Of a stretch of 64,000 bases of DNA, positions 7,981 to 17,398 are shown one piece after another. Numbering within the stretch: position 1 is the stretch's first letter; every line of letters starts with the position of its first letter. Origin of the DNA: Paracoccus sediminicola (GTDB lineage: Bacteria > Pseudomonadota > Alphaproteobacteria > Rhodobacterales > Rhodobacteraceae); the NCBI RefSeq assembly GCF_027912835.1, contig NZ_CP115768.1:2906501-2970500 (forward strand), read 5' to 3'. A program made the translations under genes and the position numbers. Under the pieces are notes generated by a model. It was not told where the DNA came from. It worked only from the letters and a program-made list of their open reading frames with translations, and made no database searches.

Positions 7981-9000
7981 TTGAATATTATCGCTCACAG
8001 CCGACCCGCCGTGGTGGCTTATCAGGATCTGTTGCGCCTTCACTTGGATGAGCGCGCGGCGGCGCTGACCGGGACCGTCGAATCCCGCGCCCGTAATGGG
8101 CGTGTCTATCTATATGAGCGTTTCCGGCTCGGGACCGAGATGAAAAGCAGATATATCGGCGAGGACACGCCGGAACTGCGGGCGCGGCTGGACCGCGCTC
8201 AGATCCTGCGCGACGAAAACGACGCGCGGCGCAAGCGCATGACCCGGCTGGTGCGTACGCTGCGCGCCGAGGGCTTCATCAGTCAGGACCGCGAGACCGG
8301 CTCGATGCTGCTGGCTTTCGCCCGCGCCGGCGTGTTCAGGCTGGGCGGCACTCTGGTCGGGACTTCGGCCTATGGGTTGTATCAGGGCGAACTCGGCGTG
8401 CGGATGGATTACGAGGAACTCGCCCAGACCGGCGATGTCGATCTGGCCAGCTTCGAGCGGCTCTCGGTGGCGTTGCAGGACCGCGTCGAAGAAGATCCGG
8501 GCACGATGCTCTCGGCGCTGCGCTTCGACCCGGTGCCGGGGATACATGACCGGCAGGTCTGGCGGTGGCGGCAGAGCAGCTCGGAAGCGATGGTGGAGTT
8601 CCTGACCCCCGCTTTCGGAGATGAGACGGTGAAGCCGTTGCCCGCGCTTGGGGTGAGCGCGCAGGCCCTGAACTATCTGAATTTTCTGATCGCCGATCCG
8701 ATCCATGCGGTGGCGCTTTATCGCTCTGGCGTGCTGGTGCAGATCCCCCGACCCGAACGCTATGCCATCCACAAGCTGATCGTGGCTGACCGGCGTCGCG
8801 ACGGACCCGATCAGCTGAAATCGCGAAAGGACCGGGCGCAGGCGGCGTTTTTGATCGGGGTGCTGGCCGAGGACCGCCCCGACGAGTTGGCCGAGGCCTA
8901 TGAGGACGCGCTGTCTCGCGGCCCGAGATGGCGGGCGCGGATCGAAGCCACGCTCGACCGGATGCCGGAGGCTGCGGATCGGCTGGCGATGCTAGGATGA
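7981..9000 (+). CDS. GSU2403-type nucleotidyltransferase-fold protein
   Basis: 339-residue protein that I recognise as the GSU2403 family (nucleotidyltransferase fold, NTP_transf_8-like). The N-terminal ~100 residues are helical and basic; the middle has VFRLGGTLVGTSAYGLYQGELGVRMDYEEL followed by TGDVDLASFERL, where the G-S/T-A-Y and the D-x-D of TGDVDLA resemble the catalytic face of this fold. The C-terminus is helical. The best start is TTG at 7981, after GGGGA at proper spacing; no in-frame ATG lies nearby before 8049. No obvious partner gene is adjacent, and hutC is convergent only 12 bases away. Function unknown; related folds occur in toxin-antitoxin and RNA-modifying enzymes, but nothing here proves such a role. 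Confidence 0.75.
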   Translation: MNIIAHSRPAVVAYQDLLRLHLDERAAALTGTVESRARNGRVYLYERFRLGTEMKSRYIGEDTPELRARLDRAQILRDENDARRKRMTRLVRTLRAEGFISQDRETGSMLLAFARAGVFRLGGTLVGTSAYGLYQGELGVRMDYEELAQTGDVDLASFERLSVALQDRVEEDPGTMLSALRFDPVPGIHDRQVWRWRQSSSEAMVEFLTPAFGDETVKPLPALGVSAQALNYLNFLIADPIHAVALYRSGVLVQIPRPERYAIHKLIVADRRRDGPDQLKSRKDRAQAAFLIGVLAEDRPDELAEAYEDALSRGPRWRARIEATLDRMPEAADRLAMLG

Positions 9001-9012
9001 GACGCGGCCATA

Positions 9013-9684
9013 TCAGCCATGGGTGGTGATCGAATAAAGCGCCGCGGGATGTGACATCCGCACCATGGTGAGCGCCTTGCCGTTCAGGAAGGTGCGTCGC
9101 TCAAGCACGAAGACCGGCGCGCCCTCGGGCAGTTGAAGATGCTGTGCCACCTCGTCCTGCGCCCCGTCGGCCCGCAGCGTGGTTTCGACATCCGTCGCGG
9201 GAATATGCCTGACCAGCCATTCATTCGGACTCTCGCGGGTGAAATCCACGTCGATGCTCTCCGGCAGGGCATCGAGGCTGATGCGGCGCTGTTCGATCTG
9301 GAACGGCTGCGCGTTGGCCAGATGCAGGCAGTCGATATGCAGCACCCCGGCCGGCCCGCCGAAATCGGCGCTTGCGGGACGCATATCGCGTGCCAGCAGG
9401 CGGTAGGAATAGCGATCGCCACGCGCCTCGATGCCCAATCGGACAATGGGAATGGTCATCCGCGACGCATGACCCTGCCGCGCCGCGACCCGCGTGCCGG
9501 CGCGCTTGCGGCGTAGGATCAGCCCCTGATCGGACAGCGCATCCATCGCGCGCCGGATCGTGCCGCGCGCCACGCCGAATTCCTGCGCCAGCTGAGGCTC
9601 GGTCGGCAGCTCATGCCCGACCGGCCAGTCGCCATCGTTGATCCGGCGCAACATTTCGTCGCGTATTGCAGCAAATCTCGTCAT
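9013..9684 (-). CDS. hutC: Histidine utilisation repressor HutC (GntR family)
   Basis: GntR/HutC regulator: N-terminal winged helix ([20 protein letters not shown], then [20 protein letters not shown] as the recognition region) and a C-terminal UTRA ligand domain ending in [17 protein letters not shown] start it at 9684, where a GAGGACAG ribosome-binding site precedes ATG; the frame stays open to 9753 but that part would overlap the promoter. 223 residues, normal length. Divergent from hutI, so it should repress the hut operon and respond to urocanate or a related intermediate, as known for HutC proteins. Confidence 0.88.
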   Translation of the reverse strand: MTRFAAIRDEMLRRINDGDWPVGHELPTEPQLAQEFGVARGTIRRAMDALSDQGLILRRKRAGTRVAARQGHASRMTIPIVRLGIEARGDRYSYRLLARDMRPASADFGGPAGVLHIDCLHLANAQPFQIEQRRISLDALPESIDVDFTRESPNEWLVRHIPATDVETTLRADGAQDEVAQHLQLPEGAPVFVLERRTFLNGKALTMVRMSHPAALYSITTHG

Positions 9685-9746
9685 CTGTCCTCTGCCATTG
9701 CAACCGTCGCCGGCGGGATTGGTTGCGGCGCGCCGCAAAATAAGAT

Positions 9747-9776
9747 TGAACATAACCTAAATATGTATGAACATAA
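9747..9776. promoter_or_regulatory. Candidate HutC operator region
   Basis: In the 111-base hutC/hutI gap the nonamer TGAACATAA occurs twice (9747-9755 and 9768-9776), exactly 21 bp or two helical turns apart. The second copy lies within the palindrome TATGT-ATGA-ACATA (9762-9775). GntR/HutC proteins bind short GT..AC palindromes, so this is the best candidate site for the divergent promoters. Confidence 0.55.
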
Positions 9777-9795
9777 AGGCTGGGAGGAGGAGCCA

Positions 9796-10998
9796 ATGAT
9801 TCGTCGAGTGCTGGAAAATGGCCGCGTGGCCTCAATGCAGCCCGGGGCCGAGGGCTATGCGCCACGCCCGGCCCGGCTTCTGATCGAGGGAGAGGTGATC
9901 GCTGATTGTCTTGCGCCCGATGAGGATCTTCCCGATGGCTTCCGCGACGCTCCGGCCGAGGATCTTGGCGGGCGGCTGGTGACACCGGCGCTGATCGATT
10001 GCCACACCCATCTCGTTTATGGGGGCAGCCGCGCCGAGGAATTCGAGATGCGGCTGAACGGTGCCAGCTATGAGGAGGTGGCGCGGGCCGGGGGCGGAAT
10101 AGTCTCAACGGTGGAGGCCACCCGCGCGGCGTCCGAAGATGTGCTGCTGGCAGGGGCGCTGCGCCGCGCCGACCGGCTGATTGCCGAAGGCGTTACCACA
10201 ATTGAAATCAAGTCGGGCTACGGGCTGGACCGTGACACCGAGCTGCGAATGCTCCGCGTTGCCCGGCGCGTGGCACGGGAACGCGCGGTCGATGTGGTGA
10301 CCAGCTTCCTCGGCGCTCATGCCATCCCGAAAGGGCAGGACGCGGATCGTTATATCGACGAGATCTGCATTCCGGCACTGCGTGACGCGGCCGCCGAAGG
10401 TCTGGTCGATGCGGTGGACGGGTTCTGCGAGAATATCGCGTTCACCCCGCCCCAGATCGCCCGTGTCTTCGACGCCGCCGCCGTGCTAGGCCTGCCGGTC
10501 AAGCTCCATGCCGAGCAACTCTCCGATCTTGGCGGCGCGGTGCTGGTGGCGGAACGTGGCGGGCTGTCGGCGGATCATCTGGAGTATCTCGGGGCGGAAG
10601 GCATTGCCGCCATGGCCGATGCCGGGACCGTCGCCGTCATGCTGCCCGGCGCGTTCTACACGCTGCGCGAGACGCAGCTGCCGCCGGTCGAAGCGCTTCG
10701 CAACGCGGGCGTCCGCATGGCGGTTGCAACCGATTCCAATCCGGGTTCTGCGCCGATGAGCTCGTTGCTGCTGGCGATGAATATGTCGGCGACGCTCTTC
10801 CGCATGACGCCCGAAGAAACGCTGCGCGGTGCCACCGCCAATGCGGCCGCCGCGCTTGGATTGAACGACCGGGGGCGCATCGCCAAGGGGCTGCGCGCCG
10901 ATCTGGCCATCTGGGATGCAGAGACGCCGGCCGAGCTTACCTATCGCATCGGCGACGCGCCGCTTTACACGCGTTACTATAAAGGAACCCCATGCTGA
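9796..10998 (+). CDS. hutI: Imidazolonepropionase HutI
   Basis: Hydrolyses 4-imidazolone-5-propanoate to N-formimino-L-glutamate, step three of histidine breakdown. 400 residues of the amidohydrolase superfamily. Metal ligands are visible in [25 protein letters not shown] and the aspartate of [21 protein letters not shown] is the typical substrate loop. The start at 9796 follows GGGAGGAGG; the frame is open back to 9613, but that stretch crosses the operator and lacks homology. The stop overlaps the hutH start by 7 bases. First gene of the operon. Confidence 0.96.
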   Translation: MIRRVLENGRVASMQPGAEGYAPRPARLLIEGEVIADCLAPDEDLPDGFRDAPAEDLGGRLVTPALIDCHTHLVYGGSRAEEFEMRLNGASYEEVARAGGGIVSTVEATRAASEDVLLAGALRRADRLIAEGVTTIEIKSGYGLDRDTELRMLRVARRVARERAVDVVTSFLGAHAIPKGQDADRYIDEICIPALRDAAAEGLVDAVDGFCENIAFTPPQIARVFDAAAVLGLPVKLHAEQLSDLGGAVLVAERGGLSADHLEYLGAEGIAAMADAGTVAVMLPGAFYTLRETQLPPVEALRNAGVRMAVATDSNPGSAPMSSLLLAMNMSATLFRMTPEETLRGATANAAAALGLNDRGRIAKGLRADLAIWDAETPAELTYRIGDAPLYTRYYKGTPC

Positions 10999-12530
10999 CC
11001 CTCACTCCCGGCGCGGTGCGTCTGATCGAGCTGGAAAAGATCTGGGCGCAGGCCGCCCCGGCGCGGCTGGAACCGTCCGCGCTTGATGCGGTGCGCCGCG
11101 CGGCGGAACGCGTGCAGCAGGCGGCGATGGGCGATCAGCCGGTCTATGGCGTCAATACCGGCTTCGGCAAGCTGGCCTCGATCCGCATTCCGGCGGAAGA
11201 TACGACAACGCTTCAGCGCAACCTGATCCTGTCCCACGCCGCCGGTGTCGGTGAGCCGAGCCCGCCTGAAATCGTGCGGTTGATGATGGCGCTGAAGCTG
11301 ATCTCGTTGGGGCGCGGGGCATCAGGCGTGCGGCCTGAGATTATCACGCTACTGGAAGCGATGCTAAAGTTGGATGTCATGCCGGTCGTGCCCGCCCAGG
11401 GCTCGGTCGGCGCGTCGGGGGATCTCGCGCCGCTGGCGCATATGGCTGCGGTGATGATCGGCGAGGCCGAGGCTGAGGTCGGCGGCCGGTGTCTGCCCGG
11501 CGCCGAGGCGCTGCGCTCGGTCGGGCTGGAGCCGGTCGAGCTTGGCCCGAAAGAGGGGCTGGCGCTGATCAATGGCACGCAGTTCTCGACGGCCAATGCG
11601 CTTGCGGGCCTGTTCATGGCGTGGCAGGCCGCGCAGGGTGCGCTGCTGACCTCGTGCATGTCGATCGATGCGGCGATGGCTTCCACCGCGCCGCTTGCCA
11701 CCGAGATCCACATGCTGCGCGGTCATCCCGGCCAGATCGAGGCGGCGGCGGTGATGCGCGCGCTTTTGGACGGCTCGGAAATCCGTGAAAGCCATCGGCA
11801 GGACGATCCGCGCGTGCAGGACCCCTATTGCATGCGCTGCCAGCCGCAGGTCACCGGCGCGGCGATGGATCTGCTGCGGCAGGCAGCGGTGACGCTGACG
11901 CGCGAGGCGAATGCCGCCACCGACAACCCGCTGGTGCTGATCGCCGAAGATCGCATCGTCTCGGGCGGCAATTTCCACGCCGAGCCGGTGGCCTTCGCCG
12001 CCGATATGATCGCGCTGGCAATGGCCGAGATCGGCGCCATCTCGCAGCGCCGGATCGCGCTTCTGGTCGATCCGAGCCTGTCCTTCGATCTGCCGCCTTT
12101 CCTCGCCGCCGATCCGGGGCTGAATTCCGGCCTGATGATTGCCGAAGTGACCTCGGCGGCGCTGATGAGCGAGAACAAGCATCTCGCCAATCCGTGCAGC
12201 ACCGATTCCACCCCGACCTCCGCCAATCAGGAGGATCATGTCAGCATGGCCGCCCATGGCGCGCGACGGCTTCTGCGCATGGGCGACAATCTGTTCCGCA
12301 TTCTCGGGATCGAGGCCTTTGCCGGTGCAGAGGGCATACGCCACCGCGCGCCGCTTCAGCCGAGCCCCGCCGTCGCCGCCGCGATCGCGCGGCTGCGGGA
12401 CCAGATCGCGCCGCTGACCGAAGACCGCTTCATCGCCCCCGATCTCGACCGCGCCTCGGCGCTGATCGCGGGCGGCGCGCTGACCGAGGCGACGCGCATC
12501 GCCTTCCCTGAACTGGAGAACAACGCATGA
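10992..12530 (+). CDS. hutH: Histidine ammonia-lyase HutH
   Basis: Deaminates L-histidine to trans-urocanate. 512 residues, the standard length. The MIO prosthetic group forms from Ala-Ser-Gly at residues 141-143 within [15 protein letters not shown]. Also visible are [13 protein letters not shown] near the N-terminus, [11 protein letters not shown], and the C-terminal [15 protein letters not shown]. It overlaps hutI by 7 bases and hutU by 4, so translation of the three is coupled. Confidence 0.97.
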   Translation: MLTLTPGAVRLIELEKIWAQAAPARLEPSALDAVRRAAERVQQAAMGDQPVYGVNTGFGKLASIRIPAEDTTTLQRNLILSHAAGVGEPSPPEIVRLMMALKLISLGRGASGVRPEIITLLEAMLKLDVMPVVPAQGSVGASGDLAPLAHMAAVMIGEAEAEVGGRCLPGAEALRSVGLEPVELGPKEGLALINGTQFSTANALAGLFMAWQAAQGALLTSCMSIDAAMASTAPLATEIHMLRGHPGQIEAAAVMRALLDGSEIRESHRQDDPRVQDPYCMRCQPQVTGAAMDLLRQAAVTLTREANAATDNPLVLIAEDRIVSGGNFHAEPVAFAADMIALAMAEIGAISQRRIALLVDPSLSFDLPPFLAADPGLNSGLMIAEVTSAALMSENKHLANPCSTDSTPTSANQEDHVSMAAHGARRLLRMGDNLFRILGIEAFAGAEGIRHRAPLQPSPAVAAAIARLRDQIAPLTEDRFIAPDLDRASALIAGGALTEATRIAFPELENNA

Positions 12531-14215
12531 TCGACCGCCGCAAGAACACCCGCGAAGTCCGCCCGACCACCGGCACAGATCTGACCGCGAAATCCTGGCT
12601 GACCGAAGCGCCGCTGCGGATGCTGATGAACAACCTGCATCCCGACGTGGCCGAGAACCCCGCCGAGCTCGTTGTCTATGGCGGCATCGGCCGGGCGGCC
12701 CGGACATGGGAGGATTTCGATCTCATCGTGGACAGCCTGCGCCGGCTTGAGGAGGATCAGACCTTGCTGGTGCAATCCGGCAAGCCGGTCGGCGTCTTCC
12801 GCACACACAAGGATGCGCCGCGCGTGCTGATCGCAAACTCCAACCTGGTGCCGCATTGGGCGACATGGGACCATTTCAACGAGCTCGATAAGAAAGGGCT
12901 CGCCATGTATGGGCAGATGACCGCCGGGTCGTGGATCTATATCGGCTCTCAGGGAATCGTGCAGGGCACCTATGAAACCTTCGTCGAAGCCGGGCGTCAG
13001 CATTACGGCGGCGACCTGACCGGCAAATGGATCCTGACCGCCGGTCTGGGCGGCATGGGCGGCGCGCAGCCTCTGGCCGCGGTGATGGCCGGGGCCTGCT
13101 GCCTGGCCGTCGAATGCGACGAAACGCGGGCGGATTTCCGGTTGCGCACGCGCTATGTCGATGAAAAGATCCATGACCTCGACGAGGCGCTTGCGCTGAT
13201 CCAGCGATGGACCGAGGCGGGCGAAGCGAAGTCAGTCGCACTGATCGGCAATGCGGCCGAGATCTATCCCGAACTTGTCCGCCGCATGAAGGCAGGCGGT
13301 CCGCGCCCCGATATCGTGACCGATCAGACCTCGGCCCATGATCCGGTGCATGGCTATCTGCCCCTCGGCTGGAGCGTGGCGGAGTGGCGCGCCAAGCAGG
13401 AAAGCGATCCCAAGTCGGTTGAGAAGGCCGCACGTGACAGCATGAAGACCCATGTTGCGGCAATGGTCGATTTCTGGAATGCCGATGTGCCGACGCTGGA
13501 TTATGGCAACAATATCCGACAGGTCGCGCAGGAAGAAGGGCTGGAGAACGCCTTTGCCTTCCCCGGATTTGTTCCCGCCTATATCCGCCCGCTTTTCTGC
13601 CGAGGCATTGGTCCGTTCCGCTGGGCGGCGCTGTCCGGCGATCCCGAGGATATCTATAAGACCGATGCCAAGGTGAAAGAGCTCATCGACGATCCGCATC
13701 TGCATAACTGGCTGGACATGGCGCGCGAGCGGATCAGCTTTCAGGGCCTGCCCGCGCGGATCTGCTGGGTCGGGCTGGGGCTGCGCCACAAGCTGGGCCT
13801 CGCTTTCAACGAAATGGTCCGCAACGGCGAATTGTCGGCACCCATCGTGATCGGGCGCGACCATCTGGACAGCGGCTCGGTCGCCAGTCCAAACCGCGAG
13901 ACCGAGGCGATGGCAGATGGCAGCGACGCGGTCAGCGACTGGCCGCTGCTGAATGCGTTGCTGAATACGGCGTCGGGGGCGACCTGGGTCAGCCTGCATC
14001 ACGGCGGCGGGGTCGGGATGGGCTTCTCGCAGCATTCCGGCATGGTGATCTGCTGCGACGGCACCGAGGATGCCGATCGCCGCATCGCCAATGTGCTGTG
14101 GAACGACCCGGCGACCGGCGTGATGCGCCATGCCGATGCGGGTTACGACATCGCAATTGATTGTGCGAAAGAAAACGGGCTTGATTTGCCGGGCATACTT
14201 GGCCGCCAGAGCTGA
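12527..14215 (+). CDS. hutU: Urocanate hydratase HutU
   Basis: Adds water to urocanate to give imidazolonepropionate, using tightly bound NAD as an electrophile. 562 residues, as expected. [19 protein letters not shown] is the NAD-binding glycine-rich stretch, and [17 protein letters not shown] holds the conserved active-site cysteine. [17 protein letters not shown] near the C-terminus is also diagnostic. ATGA overlap with hutH; followed after 42 bases by the TRAP binding-protein gene on the same strand, suggesting one transcript. Confidence 0.97.
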   Translation: MIDRRKNTREVRPTTGTDLTAKSWLTEAPLRMLMNNLHPDVAENPAELVVYGGIGRAARTWEDFDLIVDSLRRLEEDQTLLVQSGKPVGVFRTHKDAPRVLIANSNLVPHWATWDHFNELDKKGLAMYGQMTAGSWIYIGSQGIVQGTYETFVEAGRQHYGGDLTGKWILTAGLGGMGGAQPLAAVMAGACCLAVECDETRADFRLRTRYVDEKIHDLDEALALIQRWTEAGEAKSVALIGNAAEIYPELVRRMKAGGPRPDIVTDQTSAHDPVHGYLPLGWSVAEWRAKQESDPKSVEKAARDSMKTHVAAMVDFWNADVPTLDYGNNIRQVAQEEGLENAFAFPGFVPAYIRPLFCRGIGPFRWAALSGDPEDIYKTDAKVKELIDDPHLHNWLDMARERISFQGLPARICWVGLGLRHKLGLAFNEMVRNGELSAPIVIGRDHLDSGSVASPNRETEAMADGSDAVSDWPLLNALLNTASGATWVSLHHGGGVGMGFSQHSGMVICCDGTEDADRRIANVLWNDPATGVMRHADAGYDIAIDCAKENGLDLPGILGRQS

Positions 14216-14237
14216 GACCGGCGATACGGGCAGATTG

Positions 14238-14256
14238 TCACCAAGGGAGGACGACC
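14238..14256 (+). repeat. 19-base leader identical to one before another TRAP gene
   Basis: TCACCAAGGGAGGACGACC precedes the TRAP binding-protein start at 14258 and includes its GGGAGGA ribosome-binding site. The identical 19-mer occurs at 50103-50121 before the pca-linked TRAP binding-protein gene, where it lies inside the end of pcaB. Confidence 0.7.
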
Positions 14257-14257
14257 C

Positions 14258-15343
14258 ATGAAGAGAAGAAATTTCCTGACCACTGCCGGGATCGGCGCCG
14301 CCGCCTCGGCCCTCGCTGCGCCGGCCCTCGCGCAGGATGTGCTGCAATGGAAAATGGTCACCAGCTGGCCGAAGAACCTGCCTGGCCCGGGCGTGGCCGC
14401 GCAGAAGCTGGCTGACCGCATCACTCTGCTGTCAGGTGGACGGATCGAGGTCCAGCTTTTCGCCGCCGGAGAGTTGGTGCCCGGCAATGGCGTGTTCGAC
14501 GCGGTGTCGCAGGGCACCGCCGATCTGTATCACTCGGTTCCCAGCTACTGGGGCAGCAAATCCAAGGCGATCCTTTTGTTTTGCAGCCAGCCTTTCGGCC
14601 TGACCGCGATGGAGCAGGTCGGCTGGATGGCCTATGGCGGGGGGCAAGAGCTTTATGACGAGGTCTATGCCGGTTTCGGTCTGAAGCCCTTCCTCTGCGG
14701 CAATTCCGGTCCGCAATGGGCGGGCTGGTTCCGCGAACCGATCAGCTCGCCAGAGGATCTGAAGGGGCTGCGCTTCCGCTCGACGGGGCTGGCCTCCGAG
14801 ATGTGCACAAAGCTGGGCATGTCGGTGCAGGCGCTCTCTGGCGGAGAGATGTTCCAGGCGCTGCAATCCGGCGCGCTCGATGCGGGCGAGTTCATCGGGC
14901 CGTGGACCGATGCTGCGGTGGGCTATCAGCAGATCGCCAAGAACTACTATTGGCCCGGTATCGGCGAGCCCGGCTCGGCCGAGGAATGCGCGGTCAATCT
15001 GGAAAGCTGGGAGGGGCTGCCGGACGATTTGAAGGCCGCCGTGCGCGCCGCCTGCGAGAGCTTGTATAACGAGGTGCTGACCGAATACCTGACCAACCAC
15101 GCCCGCGCGCTGGAAAAGCTTGTGGCCGAGGACGGGGTGCAGGTGCAACGCCTGCCGGACAGCGTGCTGGAGGCGATGGCGACGGCGGCGGACGAGGTCT
15201 TTCAAGAGCTGCTCGCCGGTGACGACACGACGAAGCGCGTCACCGAAAGCTTCATGGCCTATCGTGACCTGATTGCAGGCTATCAGATCCGCTCCGAGGG
15301 CGGTGCGATCAATGCACGTGCCACGGCCATGGGCATCGAATGA
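14258..15343 (+). CDS. TRAP transporter periplasmic binding protein, DctP/TakP-like
   Basis: Extracytoplasmic solute receptor of 361 residues. A Tat-type signal is clear: KRRNFLTTAG, hydrophobic alanine stretch, cleavage after APALAQ. The mature part has WKMVTSWPKNLPGPG, the ligand-arginine region LKGLRFRSTGLA, and GALDAGEFIGPWTDAAVGYQ, which resembles the TakP keto-acid subgroup. It sits between hutU and hutG on the same strand, so it probably brings in histidine or a pathway-related compound such as urocanate or an imidazole keto acid. Export by Tat implies folding before transport. Confidence 0.92.
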   Translation: MKRRNFLTTAGIGAAASALAAPALAQDVLQWKMVTSWPKNLPGPGVAAQKLADRITLLSGGRIEVQLFAAGELVPGNGVFDAVSQGTADLYHSVPSYWGSKSKAILLFCSQPFGLTAMEQVGWMAYGGGQELYDEVYAGFGLKPFLCGNSGPQWAGWFREPISSPEDLKGLRFRSTGLASEMCTKLGMSVQALSGGEMFQALQSGALDAGEFIGPWTDAAVGYQQIAKNYYWPGIGEPGSAEECAVNLESWEGLPDDLKAAVRAACESLYNEVLTEYLTNHARALEKLVAEDGVQVQRLPDSVLEAMATAADEVFQELLAGDDTTKRVTESFMAYRDLIAGYQIRSEGGAINARATAMGIE

Positions 15344-15861
15344 TGAAGGCAGCGGACCGTCTGGACGCGATCAATCGCGTCGTCGGCCAGACGGTCCGCT
15401 GGCTGGCGCTGCTTCTGCTCGCGGTGCAGTTTGCCATCGTGCTGCTGCGCTATGTCTTTGGCATTGGCGCGATCTGGGCCGATGAGATCGTGCTGTATAC
15501 GCACGCCAGCCTGTTCATGCTCGCGTCGGGCTATACGCTGCTGATGGATCGGCATGTGCGAGTGGATATCTTCTATGCGAAGTGGTCCCCGAGGGGCCGG
15601 GCGCTTCTCGATCTTGCAGGTCATATGTTGCTGCTGATGCCGACGCTGGCGGTAATCGCGTGGTGGAGCTTTCCTGCGATCCGCAATTCATGGGCGATCC
15701 GGGAAGGGGCGATCTCGGTCGGCGGGTTGCCATTTTCGTATCTGCTGAAATCGCTGACGCTCGCCTTCTGTCTGCTGCTGGCGATCCAGGGGCTGGCGCT
15801 GATCCTGCGCGATCTGGCGCGGCTGACCGTCCAACGCGATGAAAGGCAGGGAAATGCTTGA
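15340..15861 (+). CDS. TRAP transporter small permease subunit DctQ
   Basis: 173-residue membrane protein with four predicted helices (around residues 17-38, 47-68, 88-110 and 130-152). FGIGAIWADEIVLYTHASLFMLASGY is the family core with the usual aspartate-glutamate pair. The start overlaps the binding-protein stop (ATGA) and the stop lies inside the start region of the large subunit. It bridges the solute receptor and the DctM channel. The extended cytosolic end is short and unremarkable. Confidence 0.92.
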   Translation: MMKAADRLDAINRVVGQTVRWLALLLLAVQFAIVLLRYVFGIGAIWADEIVLYTHASLFMLASGYTLLMDRHVRVDIFYAKWSPRGRALLDLAGHMLLLMPTLAVIAWWSFPAIRNSWAIREGAISVGGLPFSYLLKSLTLAFCLLLAIQGLALILRDLARLTVQRDERQGNA

Positions 15862-17398
15862 TCTGTGGATGATCGCGGCGCTGATCGTCGGGATCGTGCT
15901 TGGCTATCCGGTCGCCTTTACCATCTCGGGGATTGCGGTGCTGTTCGCCGGGATCGGCTGGCTGACCGGCGGCTTCGATGCCGGGCTGTTCGGCGCGATC
16001 GGGCAGCGCTTCTTCGGCGTGATGACCAATCGCACGCTGATCGCCATCCCGCTTTTCGTGATGATGGGCGTGATCCTGCAACGTTCTGGCATCGCTGAAA
16101 GACTGCTGGAGACAATGGCGCGGATGTTCGGACATCGCCGCGGCGGGCTTGGGATCTCGGTCGTGCTGGTGGGGGCATTGCTGGCCGCCTCGACCGGCAT
16201 CGTGGGTGCGACGGTGATAGCGATGGGGATGATCGCGCTGCCGACGATGATCCGCAACGGCTATGATGTGCCGCTGGCCTGCGGCACGGTCTGCACGGCG
16301 GGCACGCTTGGCCAGATCATACCGCCCTCCACGCTGCTGATCATCCTGTCGGACGTGATGTCTTCGGCCTATCAGCAGGCGCAATATGCGCAGGGCAAGT
16401 TCTCGATCCAGACCATCTCGGTCGGCCAGACCTTCGCGGCGGCGATGCTTCCGGGTCTGGCTATCGTCGGGATCTATCTGCTGTATCTGGTGATCCGCGC
16501 CTGGCTTCGGCCGCAAGACATGACTCCGGTGATGGATGAAACCGGACGCCCCTCGGCGGCCGAGATCATGGCAGCGGTGGTGCCGCCCATCGCCCTGATC
16601 GTCGCGGTTCTGGGCGCGATCCTGGGTGGCATCGCCACGCCGACCGAGGCAGGCGCCGTGGGGGCGGCGGGCGCGCTGCTGTTGGCGGCGCGTCATGCCG
16701 GCATGCCCGGCTGGCAATTCTGGGCGGGGTTTCTCGCGCTGCTGGCGCTGGCGATCGCGGCAGGGGTGGCCCCGGTGAGGATGCAGCGCAATGATCTGAC
16801 CGAGACGCAGCAATTGCTGGGTATGGTCTATGCTGTGCTGGCACTGGTCTCGATGCTGGTGCTGGCACTCGGGGCGTGGCGCATCCGTCTTGGCGGAATG
16901 CTCAGCGCCGTGGTCACCGAGACCGCCACCGTCAGCGCAATGATCTTTGCCACGATCCTCATGGCCGGGATGTTCTCGCTGGTGTTCATCGGGCTTGGCG
17001 GAGAGGAGCGGCTCGCCGATCTGCTGGAGTCGATGCCGGGCGGGCCGACCGGCGCGCTGCTATTCACCATGGGGCTGATCTTTCTGCTCGGGTTCTTCCT
17101 CGATTTCGTTGAGATTTCGGTCATACTTCTTCCGCTCGTCGTGCCGATGCTGATCACCATGGGACATGATCCGATCTGGCTGGCCGTGCTGATCGCGATC
17201 AATCTTCAGACCAGCTTCCTCACGCCGCCTTTCGGGTTTTCTCTGTTCTACCTGCGCGGGGCAGCGCCGCCGGAAGTCTCCACCGGGCAGATCTATCGCG
17301 GTGTGGTGCCTTATCTGGCTTTGCAGGCGGCGGCGGTTGCGGTGGTCTGGCTGCTGCCGGTGATCGCGACCTGGCTTCCCGGGTGGCTTTATGGCTGA
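15854..17398 (+). CDS. TRAP transporter large permease subunit DctM
   Basis: Large inner-membrane subunit driving Na+/H+-coupled uptake. With ATG at 15854 it has 514 residues; an upstream in-frame ATG at 15839 is less likely because AGGCAGGGA sits just before 15854. Motifs are IPLFVMMGVILQRSGIAERL, GTLGQIIPPSTLLIILSDV and FLDFVEISVILLPLVVPML. It is longer than the roughly 430-residue standard DctM, with an extra central stretch of helices (about residues 275-340), as in the subgroup paired with TakP-like receptors. It ends inside hutG, tying the transporter to the hut operon. Confidence 0.93.
   Translation: MLDLWMIAALIVGIVLGYPVAFTISGIAVLFAGIGWLTGGFDAGLFGAIGQRFFGVMTNRTLIAIPLFVMMGVILQRSGIAERLLETMARMFGHRRGGLGISVVLVGALLAASTGIVGATVIAMGMIALPTMIRNGYDVPLACGTVCTAGTLGQIIPPSTLLIILSDVMSSAYQQAQYAQGKFSIQTISVGQTFAAAMLPGLAIVGIYLLYLVIRAWLRPQDMTPVMDETGRPSAAEIMAAVVPPIALIVAVLGAILGGIATPTEAGAVGAAGALLLAARHAGMPGWQFWAGFLALLALAIAAGVAPVRMQRNDLTETQQLLGMVYAVLALVSMLVLALGAWRIRLGGMLSAVVTETATVSAMIFATILMAGMFSLVFIGLGGEERLADLLESMPGGPTGALLFTMGLIFLLGFFLDFVEISVILLPLVVPMLITMGHDPIWLAVLIAINLQTSFLTPPFGFSLFYLRGAAPPEVSTGQIYRGVVPYLALQAAAVAVVWLLPVIATWLPGWLYG

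Noticed and set aside
11364..12707. Long minus-strand open frame (447 codons) opposite hutH
   Set aside because: It is antisense to a clear HutH with intact motifs; its translation is arginine/histidine-rich with no family resemblance, the usual result of high third-position G+C.
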